Source: ZC4RG29 sp032907565 (lineage in GTDB: Bacteria > Bacteroidota > Bacteroidia > Cytophagales > Cyclobacteriaceae). Taken from it: a stretch of 64,000 nt of DNA. Made by a program: the position numbers and the translations under genes. This document shows, piece by piece, positions 18,805-27,300 of the stretch; within the stretch, counting starts at the first letter, position 1, and every line of letters begins with the position of its first letter. The stretch is from assembly GCA_032907565.1 (NCBI GenBank), contig JAJJPK010000168.1:24094-88093 (forward strand), in the 5' to 3' direction. The notes under the pieces were generated by a model. It did not search any database and was not told where the DNA came from. It worked only from the letters and a program-made list of their open reading frames with translations.

Positions 18805-19359
18805 ATGAGAAAAGTAATTATTCTATTGCTAATCGGATTGGCTGCGAGCGCATATACCTCGGGAGTACAGGCCCAAACGAAAATAGGATTCGCCGACGTC
18901 GATTATATTTTCAACCAGATGCCCGAGCAAAAGCAAATCCAGACCGAACTTCAGTCCGTTCAGAACGCACTGAAAAAGCAGATGGACACGAAGGCAGCCG
19001 AATTCAGGCAAAAGCTGGAAGACTACCAGGCAAACATTAACAACATGCTGCCGGCCGTACGAACCAACACCGAGCGCGAACTTCAACAGCTGCAGCAAAA
19101 CCTTCAACAGCTTCAGGAGGATGCCCAGCTTACCATTCAACAGAAGCAAGCTGAACTCATGGAACCCGTCTTCAAAAAGGTGAGCGACGCCATTGAGGCG
19201 GTGGCCAAAGAGAACGGCTTCAACCTTATATTGAGTGGTGGCGTGTCCGGACTCGATGTGGTGCTCTATGGCGATGATCAACTCGATGTTTCTGACCTGG
19301 TTCTTAGGAAAATGGGAATCACGCCGAAGCCCAGAACAGATTCCACCACGCAAAACTAA
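18805..19359 (+). CDS. OmpH/Skp-family periplasmic chaperone, second copy
   Basis: 184 residues with a signal peptide (cleavage near GVQAQ) and the mature start KIGFADVDYIFNQMPEQKQI. A glutamine-rich coiled coil (ELQQLQQNLQQLQEDAQ) covers residues ~40-125. It ends with LDVSDLVLRKMG and a Thr/Pro-rich tail. A tandem pair of skp genes behind bamA is common in Bacteroidota; the copies differ enough that they may serve different clients or form a mixed trimer. A strong terminator follows 38 bases after the stop. Confidence 0.92.
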   Translation: MRKVIILLLIGLAASAYTSGVQAQTKIGFADVDYIFNQMPEQKQIQTELQSVQNALKKQMDTKAAEFRQKLEDYQANINNMLPAVRTNTERELQQLQQNLQQLQEDAQLTIQQKQAELMEPVFKKVSDAIEAVAKENGFNLILSGGVSGLDVVLYGDDQLDVSDLVLRKMGITPKPRTDSTTQN

Positions 19360-19397
19360 ATTGGGTGACTAACGACATTCCGGAAAACAAGCCGGCC

Positions 19398-19426
19398 AAA
19401 ACCCCGTAACGACACGGGGTTTTTTT
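19398..19426 (+). terminator. intrinsic terminator of the envelope operon
   Basis: A perfect 10-base-pair stem, AAAACCCCGT (19398-19407) and ACGGGGTTTT (19414-19423), with loop AACGAC, runs into an uninterrupted T tract at 19420-19426. It closes the plus-strand run ending with the second skp gene and sits 11 bases before the next gene's ATG, separating the two transcription units. Confidence 0.9.
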
Positions 19427-19437
19427 CTTATCCGATT

Positions 19438-20364
19438 ATGATCGCTCCCCGACATCTCAAGCGAGGCGACCGCGTGGCGCTGGTGGCGCCAGCCGGCAAG
19501 ATTACCCGTGAGGTATTGACCCGGGCAGTGCGCGTACTTGAACAATGGGATCTGAAAGTGATGGTCGGCGACAACGTCATGAGCAAGAGTCACAGCTACC
19601 TGGCGGGATCTGACGAGGAACGCCTCGTCGACCTGCAGGAAGCGCTCGACAGCCGCCGCATCAAGGCAATCTTTTGCGCGAGGGGGGGCTATGGTACTAC
19701 CCGAATTGTGGATCATGTGGATCTGACAAAATTCAAAAAATACCCGAAGTGGATCGTCGGCTTTAGCGACATCACCGCGCTGCATTTACTGATGCTGCGT
19801 GCCGGATTTGAAAGCATCCACGCATCCATGCCTTCGCAGTTCAGTGATCCCGCCGCGCGTCCTTCCGTGGAAAGCCTGCACGACCTTCTGTTTGGAAATG
19901 CTCCTGCCATCAGTGCGCCGTCCGCATCGGGCAACATTGAAGGCGAGGCGTCCGGGATGGTGATCGGTGGAAACCTTTCCATCCTTCTTGACGCGATGGG
20001 AACACCGATAGAACCCGAAACGAAAGGCCGCATATTAGTAATCGAAGAGATCGACGAATTCAAGTACAAGCTCGATCGGATGATGACGCAGCTCAAGCGA
20101 ACCGGTAAACTCGATAAGCTCGCAGGCCTTGCCATCGGGTATATGACGGGCATCAAAGACTCCAACACCCCGTTCGGGGAATCCGTCCAGGAAATTCTCC
20201 TCCGCCACGTAAAAGATGCAGACTACCCGGTCGCCTTCGGACTCCCTATTGGCCACGAGCATCCTAACGCCGCGTGGAGGCATGGGAGCAGGATGAAGTT
20301 GAAAGTGACGCAGGAAGGCGCCACGCTCATGCCGACTGCCTACTCCCTACGGGTTGGCGATTAA
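19438..20364 (+). CDS. S66 LD-carboxypeptidase (LdcA/MccF family)
   Basis: 308 residues. The serine peptidase elbow is GFSDITALH (S near residue 110), with the upstream glycine-rich CARGGYGTTR, the conserved GGNLSIL near 182, the glutamate in ILVIEEIDEFKYKLDRM and the histidine in GLPIGHEHPN. LdcA enzymes cleave the L,D bond of peptidoglycan tetrapeptides during recycling; MccF relatives hydrolyse acylated microcin. No signal peptide, so cytoplasmic. The intrinsic terminator just upstream suggests its own transcription unit. Its 3' end overlaps the convergent LysE gene by 18 bases. Confidence 0.93.
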   Translation: MIAPRHLKRGDRVALVAPAGKITREVLTRAVRVLEQWDLKVMVGDNVMSKSHSYLAGSDEERLVDLQEALDSRRIKAIFCARGGYGTTRIVDHVDLTKFKKYPKWIVGFSDITALHLLMLRAGFESIHASMPSQFSDPAARPSVESLHDLLFGNAPAISAPSASGNIEGEASGMVIGGNLSILLDAMGTPIEPETKGRILVIEEIDEFKYKLDRMMTQLKRTGKLDKLAGLAIGYMTGIKDSNTPFGESVQEILLRHVKDADYPVAFGLPIGHEHPNAAWRHGSRMKLKVTQEGATLMPTAYSLRVGD

Positions 20365-20958
20365 CTTGGCAAACGCATAGATTCCTAATGCAAGCAGCAC
20401 AACTCCCGGCACGCGCTTCAAAATTCCCTGGTGCCGGAACAGTGGCGCAATCTTGCCGGCGAGGTATACGAGAATGATGAGGAGCGTGAGGGCGCCGAGG
20501 ACCACGCCAGTGAGGTATCCGTGAAGCTCATAATTGGTGTCGAGGTCAATCCAGCCATGGCTTTTGCAATATGTGGTCATAGCGATCCAGTACGGTATGG
20601 CCATCGGGTTCAGAATACCAAGGAGAAGGCCTCGCCGAAACCCACTGTTGTTGAAGCGGACGGAAAAGTTGCTGGGCTTCGATGCGGCCCAAAGGTTGAA
20701 GGTACCCAGTGTCACCATTACAATTCCGGTAATCAGCTGGAAGTTCATGACGATGGCGGGTGTTGAAAGGATGAGTGCGGCAAACTTTACGGCAATCCAC
20801 CCATAGGGATACTCGATGAGGGCAGCGGCTGCACCAAAGCGCAGGGCAATGGCGAATTTCCTTTCAAGACCCAGTTGTAAGACAGTGAGGTTGATGGTTC
20901 CTGGCGGAACCGACCCGATGAAACTGAATGCAAAGGCTATGGCGAATGCTGTGCTCAC
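20347..20958 (-). CDS. LysE/RhtB-family amino-acid exporter
   Basis: 203 residues with six hydrophobic segments and the family N-terminus AFAFSFIGSVPPGTINLTVLQLGL, in which the GxxPGP-like turn appears as SVPPGT. LysE proteins export amino acids or small peptides across the inner membrane. The start is a GTG within a GTGA overlap with the stop of the ATP-grasp gene, so the two are almost certainly translated together. Substrate unknown; see the finding on this pair. Confidence 0.9.
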   Translation of the reverse strand: MSTAFAIAFAFSFIGSVPPGTINLTVLQLGLERKFAIALRFGAAAALIEYPYGWIAVKFAALILSTPAIVMNFQLITGIVMVTLGTFNLWAASKPSNFSVRFNNSGFRRGLLLGILNPMAIPYWIAMTTYCKSHGWIDLDTNYELHGYLTGVVLGALTLLIILVYLAGKIAPLFRHQGILKRVPGVVLLALGIYAFAKLIANP

Positions 20959-21959
20959 GCGGCGACCGTAGCTCTAAACTTTCTATACATACGCAATCCG
21001 TCCCTGAAACTCATGAACGGAACGCCCCGGCGGTGGTTCTGCATGCTGACCCGGTACAGGTCGGTCCAGTGTCTGTACATCGCCTTCATCGCCTTAGCCA
21101 GGGTGAAAGCCGGGTCGTAGATGTGCGCGGGTTCCGCCCCGCATCCGTTTAGTTCTAGAATCTTCACCCGGCCGCGGGCAAGGTCGCGCAGGGAGGCAGC
21201 CCTTAGGTCGTACCGGCCGAAATAGAAATCAGGGATCTGGCGGCTGATGCGGTCAAATGAACTGCATAGCTCATCAGTAATAAGGTGACTGCCGTCCAGG
21301 AATTTGGTTCCGAGGCAGTGGTTCCCGATAGACACAAGTTCGACCACTTCGCCGTTCCTGAGGACAGTGTTCAACCGATCGCGATATTTTTCCCTCAATG
21401 CATGCCATTGGAGCCTTGCCCGTTCGTTCGCCATGATAAGTTCTTCGAACGTCGAGTATCCGTCACCGTAAATAGTCAGCATCTCTTTCATAACGATCGA
21501 GGTTACTATCCCCGACGGCTCATTCGGATAGCGTCGGTAGAACACGCCGAATTCAAAGGGAAGATCGATCAGTTCCTGAATGATGAAACTCGTGCGAATA
21601 GCGGAAAGGTAGTTGTCAATGTCCTGCTCCGTGCAAATGCGTCTCACCATCCATCCCCGCTCACCGATATCGGGTTTGAAAATGACGGGCAAAGTAAGTT
21701 CAAGTTCGCGTATTCGCGCAAGTACGTCAGCCCGCGTTGAGGACGCAGGCATAAGTGCAGATTTCGCAGCAACGGACGGCGGGATGCTACGGAGGATTTC
21801 AAACTTTGATTCGCCAAACATTCCACCCGTTGGAATTCGTGGGTTTGATGCAGAGAAGAACAACAGTGAACGGGCTTTGAACGACAACCAAAGCCAGTAG
21901 AGGAAAAACGGTAATTGAATAATTCCGAACGGCCAGTACTCCCAACTCTTAAGTCGCAC
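20955..21959 (-). CDS. ATP-grasp-fold protein, D-Ala-D-Ala-ligase-like
   Basis: From the GTG at 21959 the product is 334 residues. The N-terminus RLKSWEYWPFGIIQLPFF is hydrophobic and membrane-associated in appearance. The body has ATP-grasp hallmarks: VIFKPDIGERGWMV (nucleotide-binding lysine strand), SFIIQELIDLPFEFGVFY (E-rich linker strand), and YFGRYDLRAASLRDL followed by VKILELNGCGAEPAHIYD (metal-binding E and N). An upstream in-frame ATG at 22220 would run through the whole 3' third of the DinB gene and is unlikely. The ligated substrates are unknown. It shares a GTGA junction with LysE. Confidence 0.78.
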   Translation of the reverse strand: MRLKSWEYWPFGIIQLPFFLYWLWLSFKARSLLFFSASNPRIPTGGMFGESKFEILRSIPPSVAAKSALMPASSTRADVLARIRELELTLPVIFKPDIGERGWMVRRICTEQDIDNYLSAIRTSFIIQELIDLPFEFGVFYRRYPNEPSGIVTSIVMKEMLTIYGDGYSTFEELIMANERARLQWHALREKYRDRLNTVLRNGEVVELVSIGNHCLGTKFLDGSHLITDELCSSFDRISRQIPDFYFGRYDLRAASLRDLARGRVKILELNGCGAEPAHIYDPAFTLAKAMKAMYRHWTDLYRVSMQNHRRGVPFMSFRDGLRMYRKFRATVAA

Positions 21960-22017
21960 GATGGCATTACTCCGGGCCAGGCGCTTCAGGAGTCCGACCT
22001 TTGCCTGCGCGCGTTGC

Positions 22018-22533
22018 TCAATGCGGGGTGCCGGCCATTTCCTTGTAACGGATGGTTGATGCCGCAATTCCGAAATCGGAGGGAAGCTGGACATAAGGGG
22101 CGATTTCTCTAACGCCAATCTTGATGAGCGCCATGTGGTGTACCGCATGCTCGATGTTGTACACCAACTCGCGCGATACATTGGTCTGTACGGTAATGTA
22201 TTGCTCCTTCGCGAGGTCATACCCGACTTCGAGGTTTAATGGTATGTCGCCGGCCACGCGAGCTACAAACTGTTTGATCGCGTCGATCGTTGCTGCCGCC
22301 AGCGCTTTGTCTGTTTCGAGTAGCTTATCGTGCTCCCGCTTGTCGTAATTCACGACACCACGCTCAACGCCGCGTTCCAGGCAGATGAAAAACTCGAGAG
22401 TATGACGAATGTGTTGGCCCACGGTCGACATGCCAAGAATTTCAACGGGATGGGAGAAGTGCTCGTGTTCGACCTGGCGGCAAACATCGGTAAGTTGCTC
22501 CAGAATATGGGTACAAGCCTGCTTTAGATGCAT
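22018..22533 (-). CDS. DinB-family protein
   Basis: A 171-residue four-helix DinB-like protein. The metal-site histidines are visible in STVGQHIRHTLEF (residues ~36-48) and in NIEHAVHHMALIKIG (~125-139). Members are metal-dependent thiol transferases or damage-induced proteins of unclear activity. It lies 58 bases upstream of the chosen start of the ATP-grasp gene on the same strand and may be part of that unit. Confidence 0.88.
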   Translation of the reverse strand: MHLKQACTHILEQLTDVCRQVEHEHFSHPVEILGMSTVGQHIRHTLEFFICLERGVERGVVNYDKREHDKLLETDKALAAATIDAIKQFVARVAGDIPLNLEVGYDLAKEQYITVQTNVSRELVYNIEHAVHHMALIKIGVREIAPYVQLPSDFGIAASTIRYKEMAGTPH

Positions 22534-22605
22534 AGGGGGTGATAGAAATCCAAATATAGAGCAAATTTCAAAAAAGCTACCGCACGGCTCAGATTCGGCC
22601 TTTGC

Positions 22606-22629
22606 GGTGCGGCAGAGGCACTCCGCACC
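22606..22629 (-). other. hairpin downstream of recX
   Basis: An inverted repeat GGTGCGG (22606-22612) and CCGCACC (22623-22629) with a 10-base loop follows the recX stop. There is no T tract on the minus strand, so it may be only a weak terminator or a fold protecting the 3' end. Confidence 0.25.
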
Positions 22630-22659
22630 CGGTTAAACGCTTGAAGGCAGCGGCGGCTT

Positions 22660-23136
22660 TCATGGACGATCAGGAACAAGCTCCTTCAAAAGCTCCCACA
22701 CTATATCTGGCTCAAAACCCTTCCGAATGGCATAGTCAGCGATCTTGTCGCGCAGGACAAAGACGTTCGCCTCGTCAAGCTCCCCCTTTTTGCGGGATAA
22801 CAATTCCTCCAGAATTGCGCGGTATTCCTCCTCGTCGATTTCTTCAAGGCCGCTCCGGATGCAGGCACGGCTGAGTCCGCGCAACTCAAGCTCGCGAACA
22901 ATCTTGATGCGTCCCCAACGCTTTAACCGGAATCTTCCCCGGGCGAAGGCCCTGGCAAAGCGTTCTTCATTGAGAAATCCTTCGGTGATCAGGAAGGCAA
23001 TTAGTTCGTCGGCTTCATCCCGGGGAACACCCAGGCCGGACAACTTGCGGCGCACTTCGGCATGACACCGCTCCTGGTATGCGCAGTAACGCAAAATCCT
23101 TTCCCGCACATTCGCTGCGGAAGATCGTTTCCCCAT
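22660..23136 (-). CDS. recX: recombination regulator RecX
   Basis: RecX restrains RecA filament growth. The 158-residue product has the three-helix repeat pattern: RERILRYCAYQERCHAEVRRKL (first repeat), LIAFLITEGFLNEERFARAFARGR (second) and KIVRELELRGLSRACIRSGLE. I prefer the ATG at 23136; an in-frame GTG at 23151 adds five residues. No recA is nearby. The upstream neighbour on the same strand is the YcxB-like gene. Confidence 0.93.
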   Translation of the reverse strand: MGKRSSAANVRERILRYCAYQERCHAEVRRKLSGLGVPRDEADELIAFLITEGFLNEERFARAFARGRFRLKRWGRIKIVRELELRGLSRACIRSGLEEIDEEEYRAILEELLSRKKGELDEANVFVLRDKIADYAIRKGFEPDIVWELLKELVPDRP

Positions 23137-23152
23137 GCCGACGGGCTTCACA

Positions 23153-23629
23153 CTACTTAACGTATCCCTTATTCCTGAGAACGCTGGCTACGAATTTGCG
23201 TTCATTCTCAGTATTGAATATACGAAACGGAAGGTGGATGATTTGTGCCTTGTTGACGAAAAGGACGAACGCGTCTTTGTCAATGTACGCGTACTTGATT
23301 TGATCCCACTTCAGGGGCATACCCTCGCGAGGATTGATCTTCATGAGGATTTGCTGACTACTTATCTCGTACGAGTACCTTTGAAATAGCATTTTCCCCT
23401 GTTCGAGCTGGGTGACGCCATAGAACTGGATCCACCAGAACAGCATATAGAGAAGAAAACCGATGATGGCTCCAATGAACCACCATACACTGGGGATCCA
23501 TATCGCGGGCAGGCAAAGGGCAATCGCGCACAGCACGGCAATCCAGCCTTGTCTCTTCATGATGTTCCGGAATGCAATCCGTGTGTAGGTCTTCGTATCG
23601 AGTTTGTAATTCTTCGTTCGTACGATCAT
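23153..23629 (-). CDS. YcxB-like membrane protein
   Basis: 158 residues. Two hydrophobic helices (about 28-45 and 48-68) split an N-terminal strand region from a C-terminal YcxB-like domain, seen in YSYEISSQQILMKINPREG and the closing DAFVLFVNKAQIIHLPFRIF. The family has no known activity. It lies four bases after nadC, so it is probably in the same transcript. Confidence 0.82.
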   Translation of the reverse strand: MIVRTKNYKLDTKTYTRIAFRNIMKRQGWIAVLCAIALCLPAIWIPSVWWFIGAIIGFLLYMLFWWIQFYGVTQLEQGKMLFQRYSYEISSQQILMKINPREGMPLKWDQIKYAYIDKDAFVLFVNKAQIIHLPFRIFNTENERKFVASVLRNKGYVK

Positions 23630-23633
23630 AGAA

Positions 23634-24515
23634 TCATGGCAAGTTGTGGTTATTAACGCTCCGGATCTTCAGGCTCAGGTCAAGGCTTTTGATGCTGTGC
23701 GTAAGCGCGCCGACGGAAATGAGGTCCACACCTGTCGTGGCCACAGCGCGAATGGTTTCCAGCGTGATGCCCCCGCTCGCTTCTGTGATACACCGCTTCG
23801 CAATGTATTTCACGGCCTCTTGCATTTCCTCGGGAGACATGTTGTCGAGCATGATTACATCGACGCCTCCGGTTTCTATGGCCTCTTTTGCCTGCTCGAC
23901 ACTGCTCACCTCAATCTCTACCTTCAGCTCCTTTCCGGTGGCGCGAATATAATCTTTTGCGAGAAGGATCGCCTCCCTGACCCCGCCGGCAAGCTGTACA
24001 TGGTTATCCTTGAGCATGATCATGTCGAACAGCCCCAGCCGATGGTTTTGTCCCCCACCGATCCGTACGGCCCATTTTTCCGGAAGGCGAAAGTTAGGCG
24101 TGGTCTTGCGGGTGTCTACAATGGCGACTCCGGTGTCGGCGATTTCCTCCACAAGGCGACGTGTGGCAGTTGCAATGCCGCTCATGCGCTGCATGCAGTT
24201 CAGCACAAGGCGTTCCGTTGTCAGAATGGATCGGGCCTGCCCGTTCACAACGAAGGCGACATCGCCCCTACTGACCCTTGCGCCGTCGTCGAGGAAGACG
24301 TCGACAGAAAGTCCGGGATCAAAATAATGGAAGATTCGCAGTGCGAGTGCAACTCCGGCAAGTATGCCGTCTTCCTTTACCAGGAGCTCTGCGGTCGCCG
24401 ATTGTTCTTTCCCTACACAACAGAGGGTAGAATGGTCTCCCTCGCCCACGTCCTCTTGCAAAGCCTGCTGAATGAACCGATCCAGGTATTCGTCGGTAAT
24501 ATAGTCCGGCGTCAT
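23634..24515 (-). CDS. nadC: nicotinate-nucleotide pyrophosphorylase (carboxylating)
   Basis: Converts quinolinate and PRPP to nicotinate mononucleotide in de novo NAD synthesis. 293 residues with the family core VDTRKTTPNFRLPEKWAVR, GGGQNHRLGLFDMIMLKDNH near residues 155-175, and VIMLDNMSPEEMQEAV. No nadA or nadB is in the window. A TATTTTTG promoter-like box ends four bases before its ATG. With nadK at 12029 the window holds two NAD(P) synthesis genes, but they are not linked. Confidence 0.97.
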   Translation of the reverse strand: MTPDYITDEYLDRFIQQALQEDVGEGDHSTLCCVGKEQSATAELLVKEDGILAGVALALRIFHYFDPGLSVDVFLDDGARVSRGDVAFVVNGQARSILTTERLVLNCMQRMSGIATATRRLVEEIADTGVAIVDTRKTTPNFRLPEKWAVRIGGGQNHRLGLFDMIMLKDNHVQLAGGVREAILLAKDYIRATGKELKVEIEVSSVEQAKEAIETGGVDVIMLDNMSPEEMQEAVKYIAKRCITEASGGITLETIRAVATTGVDLISVGALTHSIKSLDLSLKIRSVNNHNLP

Positions 24516-24519
24516 CGTG

Positions 24520-24527
24520 CAAAAATA
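24520..24527 (-). promoter_or_regulatory. candidate -7 box of nadC
   Basis: The minus strand reads TATTTTTG four bases before the nadC ATG, with TTTA 18 bases upstream as a near-match to the -33 TTTG. This is the best-spaced candidate among those seen and implies a nearly leaderless mRNA. Confidence 0.42.
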
Positions 24528-24563
24528 GACCGGACGGGTATACTTTAAAGGGGAGGGGAAAAC

Positions 24564-24965
24564 TTATTCCTTGGAGAAGCGGATTTCGTGCACAAGCTGC
24601 TGCTTGTCGGTAGCCTTGATTTTCATGAAGACACGATATGTTTCATCTCCGCTCTTGTACAGCCCTATGGCAAAAGGCTGCCCGCCTTTCGATGAGCCCT
24701 GGTGGATGATGGTAAATTCGTTAGCCGGGTGGTTTCTAAAGAAATCCCGTAATACGAACTCAGCCTGGGCTTTACTGTACGACTGGAGTTGCTCGTCGAT
24801 CATTACGTCGACCGTCTGGTTCCGGAACTTCGACAACTCCTTAGCACTGCCCGCACCGATGGTTTCCCTCACCTGCTCGATGATGTTGCTCTGACCTTGC
24901 CCGAAAACCCCTGAAAACGTTGAAAAAAACACGATCAACGCAAAAAGTGACCTGTTTATGCTCAT
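24564..24965 (-). CDS. secreted DUF4783 protein
   Basis: 133 residues: a signal peptide with cleavage near SGVFGQ, then an NTF2-like alpha+beta domain (IIEQVRETIGAGSAKELSK, QSYSKAQAEFVLRDFFRNHP, TYRVFMKIKATDKQQLVHEIRF). This matches the DUF4783 family of Bacteroidota, which has no known function. It is upstream of nadC on the same strand with a 48-base gap that contains the nadC promoter candidate. About 200 bases upstream, to the divergent gpmI, hold no other gene I can see. Confidence 0.82.
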   Translation of the reverse strand: MSINRSLFALIVFFSTFSGVFGQGQSNIIEQVRETIGAGSAKELSKFRNQTVDVMIDEQLQSYSKAQAEFVLRDFFRNHPANEFTIIHQGSSKGGQPFAIGLYKSGDETYRVFMKIKATDKQQLVHEIRFSKE

Positions 24966-25124
24966 GATGACAACCTTACTGGGTTAATCGAAAAAATGGG
25001 CGAAAACTATGCCATTGTTGGAAATATAGTGAAAAATCTACTGCGCCATCCCCTGCAATCGTTGCAACGCCGCTTCTTTTGCTGAATCCTTCAAAATCAG
25101 CGACTTATTTCCTTTGTACATGGC

Positions 25125-25132
25125 TATATTTG
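25125..25132 (+). promoter_or_regulatory. candidate -7 box of gpmI
   Basis: TATATTTG fits TAnnTTTG and lies 33 bases before the gpmI ATG at 25166. A TTTG occurs eight bases upstream, too close for a usual -33 element. The remaining gap from 24966 shows no gene. Confidence 0.35.
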
Positions 25133-25165
25133 CGGCCTTAGACAACGATTTCCGGCAGTTGGCCC

Positions 25166-26692
25166 ATGAACAGGAAAGTTTTACTGATGATCCTCGATGG
25201 ATGGGGGATCGCTACCAATAAAGAGGTTTCCGCGGTCGATCAGGCAGATACCCCTTTTATCGACTCCCTGTACCCACGCTATCCCCACAGCACGCTGGAA
25301 GCGTCAGGGCTGGCAGTGGGTCTCCCCGAGGGGCAGATGGGTAACTCCGAAGTAGGCCATATGAACATTGGGGCCGGTAGAGTCGTCTACCAGGACCTCG
25401 TACGGATCAATAAGGCCATCGACGAACGCGAGCTAGATACCAATCCGGTACTTAACGACGCCTTCGAGTATGCGATGACGTCGGGTCGTGCATTCCACCT
25501 CATCGGGCTACTTTCCGACGGAGGCGTTCACTCGCACATCCGCCACGCCATTGCCGTCCTGGCTGCAGCGCATCGAAAAGGACTCAGGGATGTGTTTGTC
25601 CACGCCTTTACTGATGGACGAGACACCGATCCGAAGAGCGGGCTTGGCTTTCTCGAAGAGCTCCAAAGCGCCATGCAACGTACCACAGGGCGGCTGGCCA
25701 GCGTTGTGGGCAGATACTACGCCATGGACCGCGACCACCGCTGGGAACGCGTGCGTCTGGCCTATGACCTGCTTGTCCACGGCAAGGGCGAACCCACCCG
25801 TGACATCCGTTCTGCCGTGATGAAGTCATATGCGGAGGGTGTCACCGATGAATTCATCAAGCCAATCGTAGTGACTAACGACGCGGGTCAGCCGCTGGCC
25901 ACGATCCGCGACGGGGATGTAGTGTTCTGCTTTAACTTCCGGACGGACCGGGGAAGACAGATTACAGAGGCCCTTACACAAAAGGACTTTCCCGATCACG
26001 GGATGAAGAAGCTCGACCTGCATTACATCACCATGACGATCTATGACGACACGTTCAAGGGTGTGAAGGCGGTGTTCGAGAAGGACAATCTGGACAACAC
26101 GCTGGGCGCGGTGCTTGAGCGTGAAGGCAAGCAGCAGATACGAATCGCCGAAACAGAAAAATATCCGCACGTGACGTTTTTCTTTTCGGGAGGAAGAGAA
26201 GAGCCATTCAAGGGTGAGAAGCGGATCCTTTGCCCCTCTCCCAAGGTGCCTACTTACGATCTTAAGCCTGAAATGAGTGCGCCGGACATCCGCGACGCAA
26301 TCATACCGGAGTTGGAAAAACGGTCAGCCGATTTTATTTGTCTGAACTTCGCCAACCCCGACATGGTCGGTCACACCGGTGTGTTTGAGGCCGCCGTGAA
26401 GGCGTGCGAAACGGTTGACCAATGCGCAGGGAAGGTGACGGAAGCTGCCCTGGCCAATGGCTATACAACGATCATTATTGCCGATCACGGCAATGCCGAT
26501 GTAATGATAAATCCTGACGGAACCCCTAACACGGCACATACTACCAATCTCGTTCCATGCATCCTGGTCGACAAGGAATTTCGCGGTACGATCCAGGACG
26601 GCAAACTGGGCGACCTGGCCCCTACAATCCTGACGTTGATGGGTATACCGATACCACCACAAATGACGGGGAATGTACTTATTGCGAAATAG
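25166..26692 (+). CDS. gpmI: 2,3-bisphosphoglycerate-independent phosphoglycerate mutase
   Basis: Interconverts 3- and 2-phosphoglycerate in glycolysis using two Mn ions. 508 residues, normal for iPGM. The metal-binding D11 sits in MILDGWG, the phosphoserine nucleophile S61 in MGNSEVGHMNIGAGR, and downstream are HAFTDGRDTDP, FNFRTDRGRQIT, the NPDMVGHTG motif and IADHGNAD with metal ligands. It overlaps the following lipoprotein gene by 20 bases. Confidence 0.97.
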   Translation: MNRKVLLMILDGWGIATNKEVSAVDQADTPFIDSLYPRYPHSTLEASGLAVGLPEGQMGNSEVGHMNIGAGRVVYQDLVRINKAIDERELDTNPVLNDAFEYAMTSGRAFHLIGLLSDGGVHSHIRHAIAVLAAAHRKGLRDVFVHAFTDGRDTDPKSGLGFLEELQSAMQRTTGRLASVVGRYYAMDRDHRWERVRLAYDLLVHGKGEPTRDIRSAVMKSYAEGVTDEFIKPIVVTNDAGQPLATIRDGDVVFCFNFRTDRGRQITEALTQKDFPDHGMKKLDLHYITMTIYDDTFKGVKAVFEKDNLDNTLGAVLEREGKQQIRIAETEKYPHVTFFFSGGREEPFKGEKRILCPSPKVPTYDLKPEMSAPDIRDAIIPELEKRSADFICLNFANPDMVGHTGVFEAAVKACETVDQCAGKVTEAALANGYTTIIIADHGNADVMINPDGTPNTAHTTNLVPCILVDKEFRGTIQDGKLGDLAPTILTLMGIPIPPQMTGNVLIAK

Positions 26693-27272
26693 TGTATGGT
26701 GTGCTCTCGTAATTGCGCTGCTCTCGGCCGCTTGCGAGCGCAAACCCGAGCAGCGTGTTCAGGCATTCTACAACCTGGATAGTCTGATCGACATGCAGGT
26801 TCAGCGTCTTGTTGAAATGCAGCCCTCTCTGGAAAAAGAGGCACTGATCAACGGCGAATCCGAAAGGGTTGTCTTGCAGGACCTGGATAGCACGATGTGG
26901 GCACGGGAGCTGGAGATTTTCAGGCAACTCGACCTCAACGAAAAGACGCTTAACGCAACTCAGTACCAGGGAGAATACGGACTCCGTGATGCCACGAGCA
27001 ATCTGGCGATCATTCAGTATACTGCCATGAATCCCCTACCGCTCTCGTATGTGCGGATCTATTATCAGGAGACTCCCGGAAAAGTCAGACGTATTGAAGG
27101 AGAGATCTTCGAGGAGAACCGATTGTACTCATCAGGCCGCTTTCTGTCTATGGAGTTTATTGACGTTAACGACGGCCCGGCGGTAGTAGGCTACGAAATC
27201 CGTGGGGCACAAAAGATGATCCTGGCTGATTCGATGAAGTTTGTAATCAAAGGAACATTAACCTACGACTGA
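26673..27272 (+). CDS. lipoprotein of unknown function
   Basis: 199 residues. The N-terminus is a lipoprotein signal with lipobox LLSAAC (lipidated cysteine at about residue 21). The rest is a mixed alpha/beta protein with a helix rich in charged residues (SLIDMQVQRLVEMQPSLEKE) and a strand-rich C-terminus. I do not recognise the family. The ATG lies inside the end of gpmI (20-base overlap), so translation is probably coupled. It precedes the ABC transporter gene by 28 bases. Confidence 0.8.
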   Translation: MYLLRNSVWCALVIALLSAACERKPEQRVQAFYNLDSLIDMQVQRLVEMQPSLEKEALINGESERVVLQDLDSTMWARELEIFRQLDLNEKTLNATQYQGEYGLRDATSNLAIIQYTAMNPLPLSYVRIYYQETPGKVRRIEGEIFEENRLYSSGRFLSMEFIDVNDGPAVVGYEIRGAQKMILADSMKFVIKGTLTYD

Positions 27273-27300
27273 TGTATTCATTTATGGTGAGGAAGGAAAG

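Noticed and set aside
21960..22220. N-terminal extension of the ATP-grasp gene to the ATG at 22220
   Set aside because: It would run in another frame through the well-supported DinB gene; composition is Ser/Arg/Thr rich as expected of a shadow frame.
23646..24548. Plus-strand 300-codon ORF antisense to nadC
   Set aside because: NadC on the minus strand has full catalytic motifs; the antisense ORF is a long-frame shadow in GC-rich codons.
25057..25075. Palindrome-like TGCAATCGTTGCA resembling the 41897 operator
   Set aside because: Spacing is 5-3-5, not 7-1-7, and it is 90 bases before gpmI, a glycolytic gene; probably chance.
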